A stretch of 64,000 bases of DNA from Polaribacter sp. SA4-12 (GCF_002163675.1 NZ_CP019334.1:1841001-1905000), one strand, 5' to 3'. Counted from the stretch's first letter, positions 8,531 through 18,468 are shown. Numbers and translations: made by a program. The notes: generated by a model from the letters alone, not told the origin.

Positions 8531-10930
8531 TTAACTTAAAATTCTTTTATACCAAGGTTTTTTAACTTCATCTATGTAGCCATTTCCATAACCATAGCCA
8601 TAACCATAACCATAACCATACCCTTTTTTCATATCAGTATCGTTCAAAACAATAGCCATATTGGGTAATTTTTTCTCGTTATATAAAGTCTGAGGTACAT
8701 TTAGCATTCGTTTATCTAAATAATTTGCTCTAGTAACGTACATAAACATATCCGCATATTTAGCGATTAACAAAGTATCTGTCACAAGGTTTACTGGTGC
8801 TGTATCTACGATAATATAATCGTAATCTTTCTTTACTTCTTCAAATAATGCATTCACTTTATTTGTTAATAATAATTCAGCTGGATTTGGAGGAATTACT
8901 CCTGAAGAAATGATATCCAAACCTTCTATTTCTGGTATTGAAAATTTAACATCAGATAGCGAAATTTCATTATTAGTGATAAAGTTCGTAATTCCTTTTC
9001 TTTCTGATAATCCAAGATATTCCGTCACCTTTGGTGCTCTTAAGTCCATACCCATTAACAATACTTTTTTATTTGATAGAGAAAGGGCTGCTGCTAGGTT
9101 AATAGATATAAATGACTTTCCTTCCCCACTTGTAGTAGAAGTAATAAAAATAGTTTTACCTCCTTTATTATTTCTAATAGAACTAGGTAACATAAAATCT
9201 AAATTAGTTCTTATCAAACGAAAAGCTTCTGCCGTACTTGTTCTTGCATCATTTCCAATAACAATTTTATCATTTGTCTCTGAATGAGGTACATCTCCTA
9301 TAAAAGGTAAACTTGTTAATTCCTCGATATCTTTTCTTGAGTGTATTTTTGTATCTAAAAGGTTTTTAATGTAAATAATAATAAAAGGGATTATTAGTCC
9401 CAATAATAAAGCAGCTAAATACACAATTTTTCTTTTTGGTGAAATTGGTATATTAGGCCCATAAGCGACATCAATAATTTTTGCATTTGATACTGCAACT
9501 GCTAACGAGATCGCTGTTTCCTCTTTTTTCTTTAATAAATAAGAAAATAAACCTGATATAATTTCTTGTTGTCTCGCAATATCAATAAAACCTCTTTCAA
9601 CAACTGGTATTGTAGACTTTTTAGAACTTATTCTCGCTTCTTCCCTTTTTAGCTGCTTGTACTGAACACTTAAAGAAGAAGTTAAATTTTGTAAATTTTG
9701 CTTTAAATTTAATTTGAGATTAGAAATTTCATTTTCCAATGCGATCAATTGTGGATTTTTCACACCTGCATTTACAACCAGTCTATTTCTATTACTAATA
9801 AGTTCATTATAAGTTACGATTCCCTTAGTAATATTATCATTCTCAAAACCTAAATTTGTTGGCAACAATTCATAGACACCATTCGTTTGTTTCTTTATAT
9901 TTTCTTGTATCCATTTCGCCAAGTTTAATTGTGTTTGAATTGCAAAAATATTTTGATTATTTAGAGATAAGTTTTCTAAAATTAATTCCCCTTCATTAGA
10001 GACACCAGTAAAGCCAGTTTCACTTTTATAATCCTTAATCCTATCTTGAATTGAATTAAGCTCTTTACCTACACTGCGAATACGATCATCTATAAATTCC
10101 TTCGTTTTACGAGAAACTTCATTTTTATCATTAATTGCATCAATATTATATTGTTTTACTACTTCATTTAAAAAATCTTCTGCTTTATGTATAATCGCAT
10201 CATTTATAGAAAGGTTTATTACTGAAGAATTTTTACTAACAACTGATACTCCTAACTTTTTTTTATATTTAGTAATTACTTTATACCTAGGTGTTATTTT
10301 TACAATAATTTCTTTCTCAAATATCTCTGAAATTTTACTTTTAGGATTCATAGAAATTTCAAAAACGCCTAATCGAGAACTTATAGGTAAATTTAATTCA
10401 CTTTTAGATTGAACGTTCCCTTCACCATCTTTTAAGGTAAACTTTTTATTCTTAGAAATTGATACTGAGATTAAAGTATCTTTAAAAAACAGAGCCAAAT
10501 CTTTTTTTATAAAAGTGAAAATGATAGGTGACTTTTTATAAACCTCTACTTGTTTTACTCTTCCCTCTATAAAATACGAAACATCAAAATTAAGGCTATC
10601 AATAACACTTCCAATAATTTTTCTTGATTTTAGGATTTCAATTTCATTATCTGTATTATTACTAGAACCGCCCCCAACAATACCTAAATCTTCAAAAGCA
10701 GCTAATTCAGCTGAAATACCAGATTTATTATTGTCTTTGATTAAAATTGAGGTACTTGCACTATATTGAGGTGTTGCATAACGTAAATATACATAAGCTA
10801 AAGTTATAGAGAATATAGTAAAAAGCAAAAACCATTTCCAATGAACTAAATATTTTTCAACTTCTTCCCTAATATTTAAAGTATCATTATTATGTATAGC
10901 TTTATTTTTTTTTTCTTGAAAATCTTCCAT
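8531..10930 (-). CDS. wzc: Wzc-type polysaccharide co-polymerase fused to a tyrosine autokinase
   Basis: 799 residues. The N-terminal Wzz-like chain-length domain is bounded by two membrane segments (about residues 32-50 and 505-525) with a long coiled coil between. The C-terminal BY-kinase domain has Walker A TSGEGKSF near residue 600, the second Walker motif VLLMGMDLR, and YDYIIVDTAPV. The tail is an unbroken run of Gly-Tyr pairs coded by a tandem hexamer. Together with Wza it controls polymerisation and export of the polysaccharide made by the upstream genes, cycling through tail phosphorylation; the PHP phosphatase next door is the likely partner. A run of ten A lies in codons 7-10. It starts 2 bases after wza and is the last gene of the operon. 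Confidence 0.92.
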   Translation of the reverse strand: MEDFQEKKNKAIHNNDTLNIREEVEKYLVHWKWFLLFTIFSITLAYVYLRYATPQYSASTSILIKDNNKSGISAELAAFEDLGIVGGGSSNNTDNEIEILKSRKIIGSVIDSLNFDVSYFIEGRVKQVEVYKKSPIIFTFIKKDLALFFKDTLISVSISKNKKFTLKDGEGNVQSKSELNLPISSRLGVFEISMNPKSKISEIFEKEIIVKITPRYKVITKYKKKLGVSVVSKNSSVINLSINDAIIHKAEDFLNEVVKQYNIDAINDKNEVSRKTKEFIDDRIRSVGKELNSIQDRIKDYKSETGFTGVSNEGELILENLSLNNQNIFAIQTQLNLAKWIQENIKKQTNGVYELLPTNLGFENDNITKGIVTYNELISNRNRLVVNAGVKNPQLIALENEISNLKLNLKQNLQNLTSSLSVQYKQLKREEARISSKKSTIPVVERGFIDIARQQEIISGLFSYLLKKKEETAISLAVAVSNAKIIDVAYGPNIPISPKRKIVYLAALLLGLIIPFIIIYIKNLLDTKIHSRKDIEELTSLPFIGDVPHSETNDKIVIGNDARTSTAEAFRLIRTNLDFMLPSSIRNNKGGKTIFITSTTSGEGKSFISINLAAALSLSNKKVLLMGMDLRAPKVTEYLGLSERKGITNFITNNEISLSDVKFSIPEIEGLDIISSGVIPPNPAELLLTNKVNALFEEVKKDYDYIIVDTAPVNLVTDTLLIAKYADMFMYVTRANYLDKRMLNVPQTLYNEKKLPNMAIVLNDTDMKKGYGYGYGYGYGYGNGYIDEVKKPWYKRILS
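8586..8621 (-). repeat. Hexanucleotide tandem repeat coding the Gly-Tyr tail of Wzc
   Basis: Six consecutive 6-base units (CCATAA or a one-base variant, read on the plus strand), each coding Gly-Tyr on the minus strand. A change in unit number keeps the reading frame and adds or removes one tyrosine. Confidence 0.9.
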
Positions 10931-10931
10931 G

Positions 10932-11720
10932 TTAGCGAGTAAGTATAGAAACTATTGTTATTATTAAACCAGTTACTGAAATAAATAAACTGGTATTTGA
11001 GTTTGAAGATGCCGATTGAATTCTAGCATAATTGGGTTCAACATATACCACATCATTTTGTTGTAAATAATACACTGGAGAAATATTTATATTATTAGAT
11101 AACAAATTTACTCTGTATTGTATTTTTTGTCCATCTTCTTCTCTTTGAACCATTATATTATCACGTTTACCTGATATATTTATATCTCCTGCTAAGGCAA
11201 TAGCTTCTAAAATAGTAATTCTTTCATTCGGAATCGTATAGGCACCTGGTTGTCGAACGTCACCTAAAACACTAATTTTATAGTTGGCAATTCTAATATT
11301 TATATTGGGATTTAAAATATAATCAGGCTCAAGTTTTTCTTTAAGTAAGTTAATAACTTCATCCCTTGACAAACCTCCAATTTTCAACTTACCAATCACA
11401 GGAAAATCAATTTCACCACTATTATCTACTAAATAGCTTTGTTGCTGCGCAACACCAATAGCAGAGTTAGAGGATGTAGAATAGGTAACTGCAGACAAAT
11501 TAAAAGGTTTCACTGCCTCAGTATCTAGTGCAGTAATCGTAATTTGTAATAAATCATCTGGTTTTATAATTGTTTTATAACTATTACTGACTTTAGATTG
11601 ATCTATTTCATCATTTTGAAAATATATAATCTCTTTTTTAGATACACATGACGAAAAAAAGTAAACTGATAAAAAAACGAATAACAAATAATTGCTATTC
11701 ATACTTCTTGTTTTAAGCAT
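10932..11720 (-). CDS. wza: Wza-like polysaccharide export lipoprotein
   Basis: 262-residue outer-membrane auxiliary protein of the Poly_export/SLBB family. It has a lipoprotein signal ending FFSSC, the export domain (IIKPDDLLQITI ... YLVDNSGEIDFPVIGKLKI), a SLBB domain (ISVLGDVRQPGAYTIP) and a C-terminal hydrophobic stretch. It forms the outer-membrane exit channel partnered with Wzc, encoded 2 bases downstream. A second ATG at 11702, with AAGAAG just before it, gives an equally good signal peptide and may be the true start. Shorter than E. coli Wza (379 residues), normal for this phylum. Confidence 0.9.
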   Translation of the reverse strand: MLKTRSMNSNYLLFVFLSVYFFSSCVSKKEIIYFQNDEIDQSKVSNSYKTIIKPDDLLQITITALDTEAVKPFNLSAVTYSTSSNSAIGVAQQQSYLVDNSGEIDFPVIGKLKIGGLSRDEVINLLKEKLEPDYILNPNINIRIANYKISVLGDVRQPGAYTIPNERITILEAIALAGDINISGKRDNIMVQREEDGQKIQYRVNLLSNNINISPVYYLQQNDVVYVEPNYARIQSASSNSNTSLFISVTGLIITIVSILTR

Positions 11721-11760
11721 ATTTTATTTTTTTTTGCAAAAATAGGATAATAATTAATTC

Positions 11761-13656
11761 CTAACTAACTTTATCTAATGTTTCAAATTCTGAATTATTA
11801 GAAACGTATTCTGGAACTAAATTTTTCATTAATGAAACCAACTCTTGGTTGTCTAATTTATTAAAACCACATGATAAATCATCTATTTTTGATTTAAAAT
11901 AAATATCATCTATTTTTTGGGTTTTAGCAATCATTATTTTTTCATGATATGTTTTTATCGTGTTTTCTCCATCAGCTAATAACTCTTCATATAATTTTTC
12001 ACCAGGTCTTAACCCAGTTATTTTTATATCTATATCTTCTGGATATTTTAATCCTGATAAATGAATCATTCTTTTAGCGATTTCAAAAATCTTAACAGAT
12101 TTCCCCATATCAAATATATAGATCTCTCCACCTTTTCCCATTGTACCAGCTTCCAAAACCAAGCTACATGCTTCAGGAATTGTCATGAAATACCTTGTAA
12201 TTTCTTTATCAGTAACCGTTAAAGGCCCTCCATTGTCTATTTGTCTTTTAAATAAAGGAATTACAGAACCGTTAGAACCTAATACATTTCCAAATCTAGT
12301 CGTTGTAAACTTTGTCTTTTCTGACTGCTTACTTGAACAACTAATATACAACTCTGCAATTCTTTTAGAAGCTCCCATAACATTTGTTGGATTCACCGCT
12401 TTATCTGTGGAAACCATCACAAAACGCTCAATTTCATTTTCTATGGATAAATCTACTAAGTTTTTTGTTCCTAAAACATTTACTTTTATGGCTTCATACG
12501 GTGATTTCTCCATTAATGGCACATGTTTATATGCTGCTGCATGAAAGACTCTTTCTGGTTTATATTTTTTAAAAATCCGAGACATTTTATGCTTATCTCT
12601 GACATCAGAGACAATCGCTACAAAATTAGTAACACCTTTTTGAATTAATTCTTGTTGTAAATCATAAAGTGGTGATTCTGCTTGATCTATTAAAACAATC
12701 AATTTACATGAATACAAACTTAATTGCCTAGAAATTTCGCTTCCAATTGAACCTGCGGCTCCAGAAACTAATACAATTTTATCATTTACTTTTCTTTGTA
12801 CAATTGGGTTATCGATAATAATTGGAGCTCTATCTAATAAATCTTCAATATTAATTTGTTTAATTTGATTCGCTTGTAAATTTCCTTCAATCCATTTTGA
12901 TAATGGAGGAACAATCTTAACATCTAAATTTAATGCTATTAATTTATCTGTAATTTCTAAAAGTTTACTTGGTTTTATTTTTTGAATTGAAATAATTACT
13001 TCACTAATTTCATTTTTTTCTATGAATTCTTTAGTGATTTTAGAAAAATCGTATATTTTAATTCTATCAATTTTTTTATTTACTTTATTTTTATCATCAT
13101 CAATAAATCCAAAAATTTGATAATTCCCTTCACGTTCTCTATTTAAAGCTCCATAGGTGATTATACCGGAATCTCCAGCTCCATAAATTAATGCATTTGT
13201 GATTGAATTTAATTCTGTAGATATAACTTCATAAAATGCTTTAAAAACATATCTACTTATAATTAAAACAAAGACAGAAACTAAATAATGAATAAGGACA
13301 ATAGATTTTGGGATGGTGAAACTTGTGTTTATCCTAAATAATTGATTTACAACCATCATAAAACTAATAGTCATACTAAAAATTGTAACCCCTACAAATA
13401 CATTAAAAACATCTTTAGTGCCCGTATGTCTTATAATCCCTTTATAGGAACCAATAATTAAAAAACTTATAGCCGCAATTATTACAACAAGTACTAGTTG
13501 TGATATTAAAATTGAAGTATCAAAATTAAGACTAATATCAAATCTAATAGAATACGCTACAATGAACGCAAAACAAATAAGTATAATGTCAATAACAAAA
13601 ACAACCCACTTAGAGGCATATTTGTTGAGGGCTTTTAAAAAAAAATTTCTTATCAT
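11761..13656 (-). CDS. Membrane-bound nucleotide-sugar 4,6-dehydratase (CapD/WbpM/PglF type)
   Basis: 631 residues. An N-terminal four-helix membrane domain (to about residue 140) is followed by a CoA-binding-like Rossmann region with YGAGDSGIITYGA. The catalytic SDR domain begins VLVSGAAGSIGSEISRQL near residue 295. The active site reads STDKAVNPTNVMGASK near residue 415, with Met where classical SDRs have Tyr, as in WbpM/PglF. The expected reaction is UDP-GlcNAc to the 4-keto-6-deoxy sugar. With the PLP aminotransferase and phosphosugar transferase encoded next to it, it probably makes and loads the first sugar of the repeat unit, a QuiNAc4N/bacillosamine-like residue (inference). Confidence 0.88.
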   Translation of the reverse strand: MIRNFFLKALNKYASKWVVFVIDIILICFAFIVAYSIRFDISLNFDTSILISQLVLVVIIAAISFLIIGSYKGIIRHTGTKDVFNVFVGVTIFSMTISFMMVVNQLFRINTSFTIPKSIVLIHYLVSVFVLIISRYVFKAFYEVISTELNSITNALIYGAGDSGIITYGALNREREGNYQIFGFIDDDKNKVNKKIDRIKIYDFSKITKEFIEKNEISEVIISIQKIKPSKLLEITDKLIALNLDVKIVPPLSKWIEGNLQANQIKQINIEDLLDRAPIIIDNPIVQRKVNDKIVLVSGAAGSIGSEISRQLSLYSCKLIVLIDQAESPLYDLQQELIQKGVTNFVAIVSDVRDKHKMSRIFKKYKPERVFHAAAYKHVPLMEKSPYEAIKVNVLGTKNLVDLSIENEIERFVMVSTDKAVNPTNVMGASKRIAELYISCSSKQSEKTKFTTTRFGNVLGSNGSVIPLFKRQIDNGGPLTVTDKEITRYFMTIPEACSLVLEAGTMGKGGEIYIFDMGKSVKIFEIAKRMIHLSGLKYPEDIDIKITGLRPGEKLYEELLADGENTIKTYHEKIMIAKTQKIDDIYFKSKIDDLSCGFNKLDNQELVSLMKNLVPEYVSNNSEFETLDKVS

Positions 13657-13685
13657 TCTTTATTAACAGATTATAAAAACCAAAT

Positions 13686-14804
13686 TTACAAAAATTTCTT
13701 AATAGAAGTTGTGATTCGTTCAAAATCATTTTCTGTCAGATTAGATCCTGAAGGTAAACATAACCCGGATTTAAATAATCTTTCAGAAACAGATTCTCCA
13801 TAATATGAACAATCTTTATAAACAGGCTGTAAATGCATCGGTTTCCATAAAGGTCTAGACTCAATATGATCTTTTAGTAATTGTAACCTCAAATCTTCTT
13901 TTGAAAAACCAGCTAGTTTTTCATTAACTAAAATACACGTTAACCAATGATTTGAAAAATAATTCGGGTTAGGTTCTTTATGCAGAGTAATACCAACCAT
14001 ATTATTAAACAATTCTGAATAGAATTGATTATTTTTTCTACGTCTACTGACATATTTATCTAATAAATCAAATTGTTTAACGCCTATTCCTGCAAGTATA
14101 TTACTTATTCGATAATTATATCCTACATCTTGATGTTGATAATGTACTACATTTATTCTAGCTTGTGTTGCTAAAGAAATAACTTTCTGTTTATCTATTT
14201 CTCTATTACAAACAATTGCTCCACCTCCAGAAGTTGTAATGATTTTATTTCTATTAAAAGAAAAGACACCATATTTTCCGAAAGTACCACATTTTATCTT
14301 TTTAAATGTTGAGCCTAGAGCTCCGGCAGCATCTTCAATTAATTCTATTTTATATTTATTTGCTATTAATATAATTTCATCAATCTTTGCTGGCATTCCA
14401 TATGAATGAACTATTATTATTGCCTTTGGTTTTTTTCCTTTTAATATTCTATCTTTAATTGCTTCTTCTAAATATTTTGGACACATATTCCATGTATCCT
14501 TTTCACTATCAATAAAAATAGGTTTTGCACCTAAATAAACAATTGGGTTTGCTGATGCTACAAATGTAAAAGACTGACAAAGCACCTCATCTCCTAAAAC
14601 TACTCCACTTAAGATCAATGCTAAATGAATTGCAGAAGTGCCTGAGTTTAATGCGGCAACATTTTTATTACTCAAGTATAACTCTAATTTTGATTCAAAA
14701 GAATTTATGTTATCAAAAAAAGGAGATTCCTCTTGTATTAACATTTCTTTTAAAAATGAATTATCACTTAAATTTGAAGCGGAAAGAAGTATTTTATCAT
14801 TCAA
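13686..14804 (-). CDS. DegT/DnrJ/EryC1-family PLP aminotransferase (PglE-like)
   Basis: 372-residue sugar aminotransferase. The fold is marked by NSGTSAIHLAL, the PLP-contacting IEDAAGALGS, and the Schiff-base lysine in SFNRNKIITTSGGG (about residue 183). Located between the CapD/PglF-like dehydratase and the phosphosugar transferase, so it is most likely the enzyme that aminates the UDP-4-keto-6-deoxy sugar at C4 (inference from context). Seven bases follow the sugar-transferase stop; translation is probably coupled. Confidence 0.86.
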   Translation of the reverse strand: MNDKILLSASNLSDNSFLKEMLIQEESPFFDNINSFESKLELYLSNKNVAALNSGTSAIHLALILSGVVLGDEVLCQSFTFVASANPIVYLGAKPIFIDSEKDTWNMCPKYLEEAIKDRILKGKKPKAIIIVHSYGMPAKIDEIILIANKYKIELIEDAAGALGSTFKKIKCGTFGKYGVFSFNRNKIITTSGGGAIVCNREIDKQKVISLATQARINVVHYQHQDVGYNYRISNILAGIGVKQFDLLDKYVSRRRKNNQFYSELFNNMVGITLHKEPNPNYFSNHWLTCILVNEKLAGFSKEDLRLQLLKDHIESRPLWKPMHLQPVYKDCSYYGESVSERLFKSGLCLPSGSNLTENDFERITTSIKKFL

Positions 14805-14810
14805 TACTAA

Positions 14811-15401
14811 TTATCTTAAAATTGCTATAAAAGTTTTAATTATAACATCTAAATCTTTTATTAAAGACCTTTGAGTAATATACTTTAAATTGATTTCTAA
14901 TTTCTTTGGCATAATATAATCAATATAATATTGATTTGGATCTTCTTGTTCTGATAAAATCTCATTTTCATTTCTAAATTCAATAGAAGCTAAATCTGTA
15001 ATACCTGGCTTTACATTTAATACTTTCTTTTGAGTCTCAGAATACAAGTTTACATATTGCCTTACTTCTGGTCTTGGCCCAACAAAACTCATATCTCCTT
15101 TTACAACATTAATCAACTGAGGAAGTTCATCCAATTTAGATTTCCGTAAATAATAACCAATGGTTGTTACTCTGGGATCTCTACCGCCTATCGTTAACAA
15201 CCCTTTTTTATCAGCATTTAAATGCATAGTCCTAAACTTAAATATTTTAAAATCCTTATTATTTTCACCAACTCTTGTTTGTTTATAGAAAACAGGTCCT
15301 GGAGAAGATATTTTTATAATAATTGAAATTAAAAATAAAATAGGAAAAATAAAAAGTAAACTAATAAATGAAATAATAAAATCAAAAACCCTTTTAATCA
15401 T
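14811..15401 (-). CDS. Initiating phosphosugar transferase (PglC/WcaJ C-terminal type)
   Basis: 196-residue monotopic transferase that moves a sugar-1-phosphate from UDP onto undecaprenyl phosphate, starting repeat-unit assembly at the inner membrane. It has one N-terminal re-entrant hydrophobic segment, SSPGPVFYKQTRVGE, KIFKFRTMH, the catalytic Asp-Glu in SKLDELPQL, and GDMSFVGPRPEV. The short form, lacking the extra helices of WcaJ, resembles PglC and fits the adjacent PglF/PglE-like genes. Confidence 0.9.
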   Translation of the reverse strand: MIKRVFDFIISFISLLFIFPILFLISIIIKISSPGPVFYKQTRVGENNKDFKIFKFRTMHLNADKKGLLTIGGRDPRVTTIGYYLRKSKLDELPQLINVVKGDMSFVGPRPEVRQYVNLYSETQKKVLNVKPGITDLASIEFRNENEILSEQEDPNQYYIDYIMPKKLEINLKYITQRSLIKDLDVIIKTFIAILR

Positions 15402-15405
15402 TACA

Positions 15406-16617
15406 TTATCCTTTAACTTTTATTACTGATTTTACAACAGCATCTACAACTGTACTTATATTCTCTTTTGACAAACTATAATAGACTGGTAAAGAAATTT
15501 CACATTCCCATAAAGATTTTGCTACAGGGAAATTATTTACTTCATATCCTAAACCTTTATAATAAGACAACATTGGTAATGGTTTATAATGTACATTTAC
15601 AGAAACATCTTTATCAAATATTTCTTGAATTATTAAATTTCTCTGTTCTAATGTAACATCTTTTATTCTTAATAAATATAGGTGATATGAAGACTCTCTA
15701 TATTGATCAATAAAATGAGGTGTAACTGCCCATTCATATTTATCTAATAAATATGAATATTCTTTAAAAATGCTTTTCCTTTTTGGTAACGTTTCAGATT
15801 CATACCTTCCTAACTCTACAAGTCCTATAGATGCCAAAATATCTGTCATATTACACTTAAACCCTGCATCAACAACATCATACTCCCAACTCCCTTTTTG
15901 TGTTTTTGCTAATGCATCTTTATTTTGTCCGTGAAGTGACAATGTATTTAATTGCTTATATACTTCTTCGCTATTAAAAGGTTTTGGCAGGTTGATACAT
16001 ATTGCTCCCCCCTCTGCAGTAGTTAAGTTTTTTACTGCATGAAAAGAAAAAACAGTAAAATCTACTTCAGACCCCACATTTAATCCTTTATACTTTGCTC
16101 CAAAAGAATGTGCTGCGTCAGAAAGAATCATTATTCTCCCTAATTTTTCTTGATTATCAGTTTGAGGGGTGAATTTTTCTTTAATCTCTGGCTTATTAAC
16201 TATTGCTTTTAAATCATCAAACTGAATTGGCAGTCCACCAACATCAACAGGTATTATTGCTTTAGTTTTTGAAGTAATATGCTTTTCAATTTTAGATATA
16301 TCAATTCCAAAATCAGAATTAACATCAACCATTATCACTTTTGCTCCTCTGTGCATTACAATATTAGCTGTGGCACAATATGTATATACTGGAACAATTA
16401 CTTCATCTCCCTCTTTAATACCAAACCAATACAATAGTAATTCTGCTCCTGTTGTCCAAGAATTAACAGCTAACACATTAGAAACATTACAATAATTTGC
16501 TATTTTTTTTTCAAATAATTTAGTTTTAGGCCCAGTTGTAATCCATCCAGACTTTAAAGCATCAGTAACTTCAGCTATTATTTTATCATCAATTCTTGGT
16601 GGTGAAAAAGGAATCAT
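15406..16617 (-). CDS. DegT/DnrJ/EryC1-family PLP aminotransferase (second copy)
   Basis: 403 residues. It has NSWTTGAELLLYWFG, VDVGGLPIQFD, the aspartate region ILSDAAHSFGA and the PLP lysine in SFHAVKNLTTAEGG (about residue 192). Distinct in sequence from the gene at 13686, so probably a different sugar substrate. It could be the WbpE-like step missing beside the WbpB-like dehydrogenase at 34074 (inference; the two are 18 kb apart but in one operon). The GNAT gene just upstream could supply an N-acetyl group. Confidence 0.83.
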   Translation of the reverse strand: MIPFSPPRIDDKIIAEVTDALKSGWITTGPKTKLFEKKIANYCNVSNVLAVNSWTTGAELLLYWFGIKEGDEVIVPVYTYCATANIVMHRGAKVIMVDVNSDFGIDISKIEKHITSKTKAIIPVDVGGLPIQFDDLKAIVNKPEIKEKFTPQTDNQEKLGRIMILSDAAHSFGAKYKGLNVGSEVDFTVFSFHAVKNLTTAEGGAICINLPKPFNSEEVYKQLNTLSLHGQNKDALAKTQKGSWEYDVVDAGFKCNMTDILASIGLVELGRYESETLPKRKSIFKEYSYLLDKYEWAVTPHFIDQYRESSYHLYLLRIKDVTLEQRNLIIQEIFDKDVSVNVHYKPLPMLSYYKGLGYEVNNFPVAKSLWECEISLPVYYSLSKENISTVVDAVVKSVIKVKG

Positions 16618-16626
16618 ATTATTAAA

Positions 16627-17232
16627 TTATATTTTTTTTATTAGTTTAAACATTTTTCTATTAGGATAGGTAACAAAATCATAAAACACTTTATACCCAG
16701 ATTTTTTATAAAACTGTAAAACATTTTCATTAACATCTGCATCCGTAGTTAAAGTTATTTTATTTACCCCCTTCTTTATTACCTCTGCTTCAAATTCTAC
16801 TAATAATTTTTTACCAATCCCTAACCCATTTTTATCTGGCAAAACTCCGATAGATAGTAATTCTGCATAATTACCATCGTCTTTTATTACATCATCTCCT
16901 TTACCTAAGTTCTTAAATAATCTTACAAGTGCTAAAGGTTTAGTAAATAATAAAATTATTGATTGGTAGCTATATATTCTTAAATTAGATAGAATAAGTT
17001 TCTTATTAAACCCTTTAGAATGATAACAACCTACACTAAAACCTAAAAGCTGTTCAGTATCACTATCTATTGCACAAATAGAAATAGCATCTTTACTTCT
17101 TGCACAAGTTTTATAATAGGCTTTTAAAAAAGAAAAACCTAAAGTTGTTAAAAAAAAACCTTTAAATGAATTTAAATGTATTTCTGCAATTTGAACAGCT
17201 TCTGAAGCTGTTGAGTTTCTATAATTAATCAT
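16627..17232 (-). CDS. GNAT-family acetyltransferase
   Basis: 201 residues with a GNAT core: LSIGVLPDKNGLGIGKKLL is the acetyl-CoA pyrophosphate loop, followed by VNKITLTTDADVNENVLQFYKKSGYK. Probably acetylates an amino sugar of the repeat unit, perhaps the product of the DegT enzyme encoded immediately after it (inference). The gene carries a run of nine T (plus-strand A at 17150-17158) in codons about 25-28, which could slip. It abuts the glycosyltransferase gene at 17233 with no gap. Confidence 0.75.
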   Translation of the reverse strand: MINYRNSTASEAVQIAEIHLNSFKGFFLTTLGFSFLKAYYKTCARSKDAISICAIDSDTEQLLGFSVGCYHSKGFNKKLILSNLRIYSYQSIILLFTKPLALVRLFKNLGKGDDVIKDDGNYAELLSIGVLPDKNGLGIGKKLLVEFEAEVIKKGVNKITLTTDADVNENVLQFYKKSGYKVFYDFVTYPNRKMFKLIKKI

Positions 17233-18432
17233 TTATATTAATTCTAAAATAGCTTTAACAATTTGTTGTAAATTATTTTTTTTTGACAAATGGTTCATTG
17301 CATATTTAAAACCATTTTCTCCTTTCAAATTTAATTCTTTTTTTTCTTCTAAAAAAGCTGCTTTCATTGCTTTTATTAATACACCTGTATCTTCTGGTTC
17401 TAAAACCCAACCTGCATTAGCTTCATTAATTGCTTTTGCAGAATCACTATCAATATCTACAGATGCAATAATAGGCTTTTTAGAAAACATATAAGCAGGT
17501 AACTTTGATGGTATTGAACTAGATGCTGCTCCTTTTTTAATTGGTAATAACATTACGTCTGCTGTTGCTTGTATTTCTGGGACTTTACCATCTGCAACAG
17601 CAACAAACTCTACTCTTTCTATATCTCTTAAAGAAACCATTTTTTCTAATTCTTCTTTTTTAGAACCAGAACCAGCAATAACCAGTTTACATTTTTCTAA
17701 ATTGGCATTATAAAAAGATTCTATTAATAAATCGATCCCAGCAACTGGACCGATATTCCCCATATACATGAAGGTAAATAATCTGTCTTTATTACTTATA
17801 TTCTGTTTTATTTTATCATATTCTATAAAAGACTCTTCATTTTGCCAATTTTTAACAACAAGAATCTTCTTTAAAGAAATATTTCTTGTAGCTGACAAGT
17901 AGTCTTTCATTTTTGTTGAAATAGCAATTACTTTTTTTGATTTTTTAAGCGTAAATTTATCAATTGGTTTTAACAGAATGTTAAAAAGACCACCAACTAA
18001 AGGTATTTTATTTGATAATGATTCTGGGTATACATCTTGTACATGCGTTATTAAAGAAATATTATATTTACTTGCCATTTTTGCCGCAAAATATTGTGCA
18101 AAAATTGGCCATGAATTCATATAAATAACATCTATCTCTTTATGATTTTTATGTATATATTTTTTACAAGCCATACCAAAGCTGTAACTTTCTCTAAGTC
18201 TACCAATTGCATTAGACTCAGGACATGTATAAGAATCTAAATTGATTAAAGTAAATGAATCTTTTTTAGATTCATTTTTAAAATCAAAACCATAAGGTCT
18301 CGTTGGTTTTGGTGCAATAACTGACACGTTATGTAATTTAGATAATGCAATCGCAAGGTCTTCAGAAAGTTTAGCTGAGACCACTGGTTCTGGTGAAAAA
18401 ACAGCTGATATTATTAATATTTTTTTCGACAT
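17233..18432 (-). CDS. Glycosyltransferase family 4 (WbuB-like)
   Basis: 399-residue retaining GT-B glycosyltransferase. The N-terminal domain starts KILIISAVFSPEPVV, the acceptor side includes THVQDVYPES, and the C-terminal nucleotide-sugar domain has FMYMGNIGPVAGIDLLIE and the glutamate-containing loop LLPIKKGAASSSIPSKLPAY. The linkage cannot be told from sequence. Next to the GNAT and DegT genes. Confidence 0.85.
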   Translation of the reverse strand: MSKKILIISAVFSPEPVVSAKLSEDLAIALSKLHNVSVIAPKPTRPYGFDFKNESKKDSFTLINLDSYTCPESNAIGRLRESYSFGMACKKYIHKNHKEIDVIYMNSWPIFAQYFAAKMASKYNISLITHVQDVYPESLSNKIPLVGGLFNILLKPIDKFTLKKSKKVIAISTKMKDYLSATRNISLKKILVVKNWQNEESFIEYDKIKQNISNKDRLFTFMYMGNIGPVAGIDLLIESFYNANLEKCKLVIAGSGSKKEELEKMVSLRDIERVEFVAVADGKVPEIQATADVMLLPIKKGAASSSIPSKLPAYMFSKKPIIASVDIDSDSAKAINEANAGWVLEPEDTGVLIKAMKAAFLEEKKELNLKGENGFKYAMNHLSKKNNLQQIVKAILELI

Positions 18433-18468
18433 TAAATCTTTTTATTAATTAAAAATTATAGTAAATTT

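Noticed and set aside
11737..11744. TATTTTTG just upstream of wza as an internal promoter
   Set aside because: Matches TAnnTTTG but lies in an A/T run with no -33 element; such matches arise by chance in this composition.
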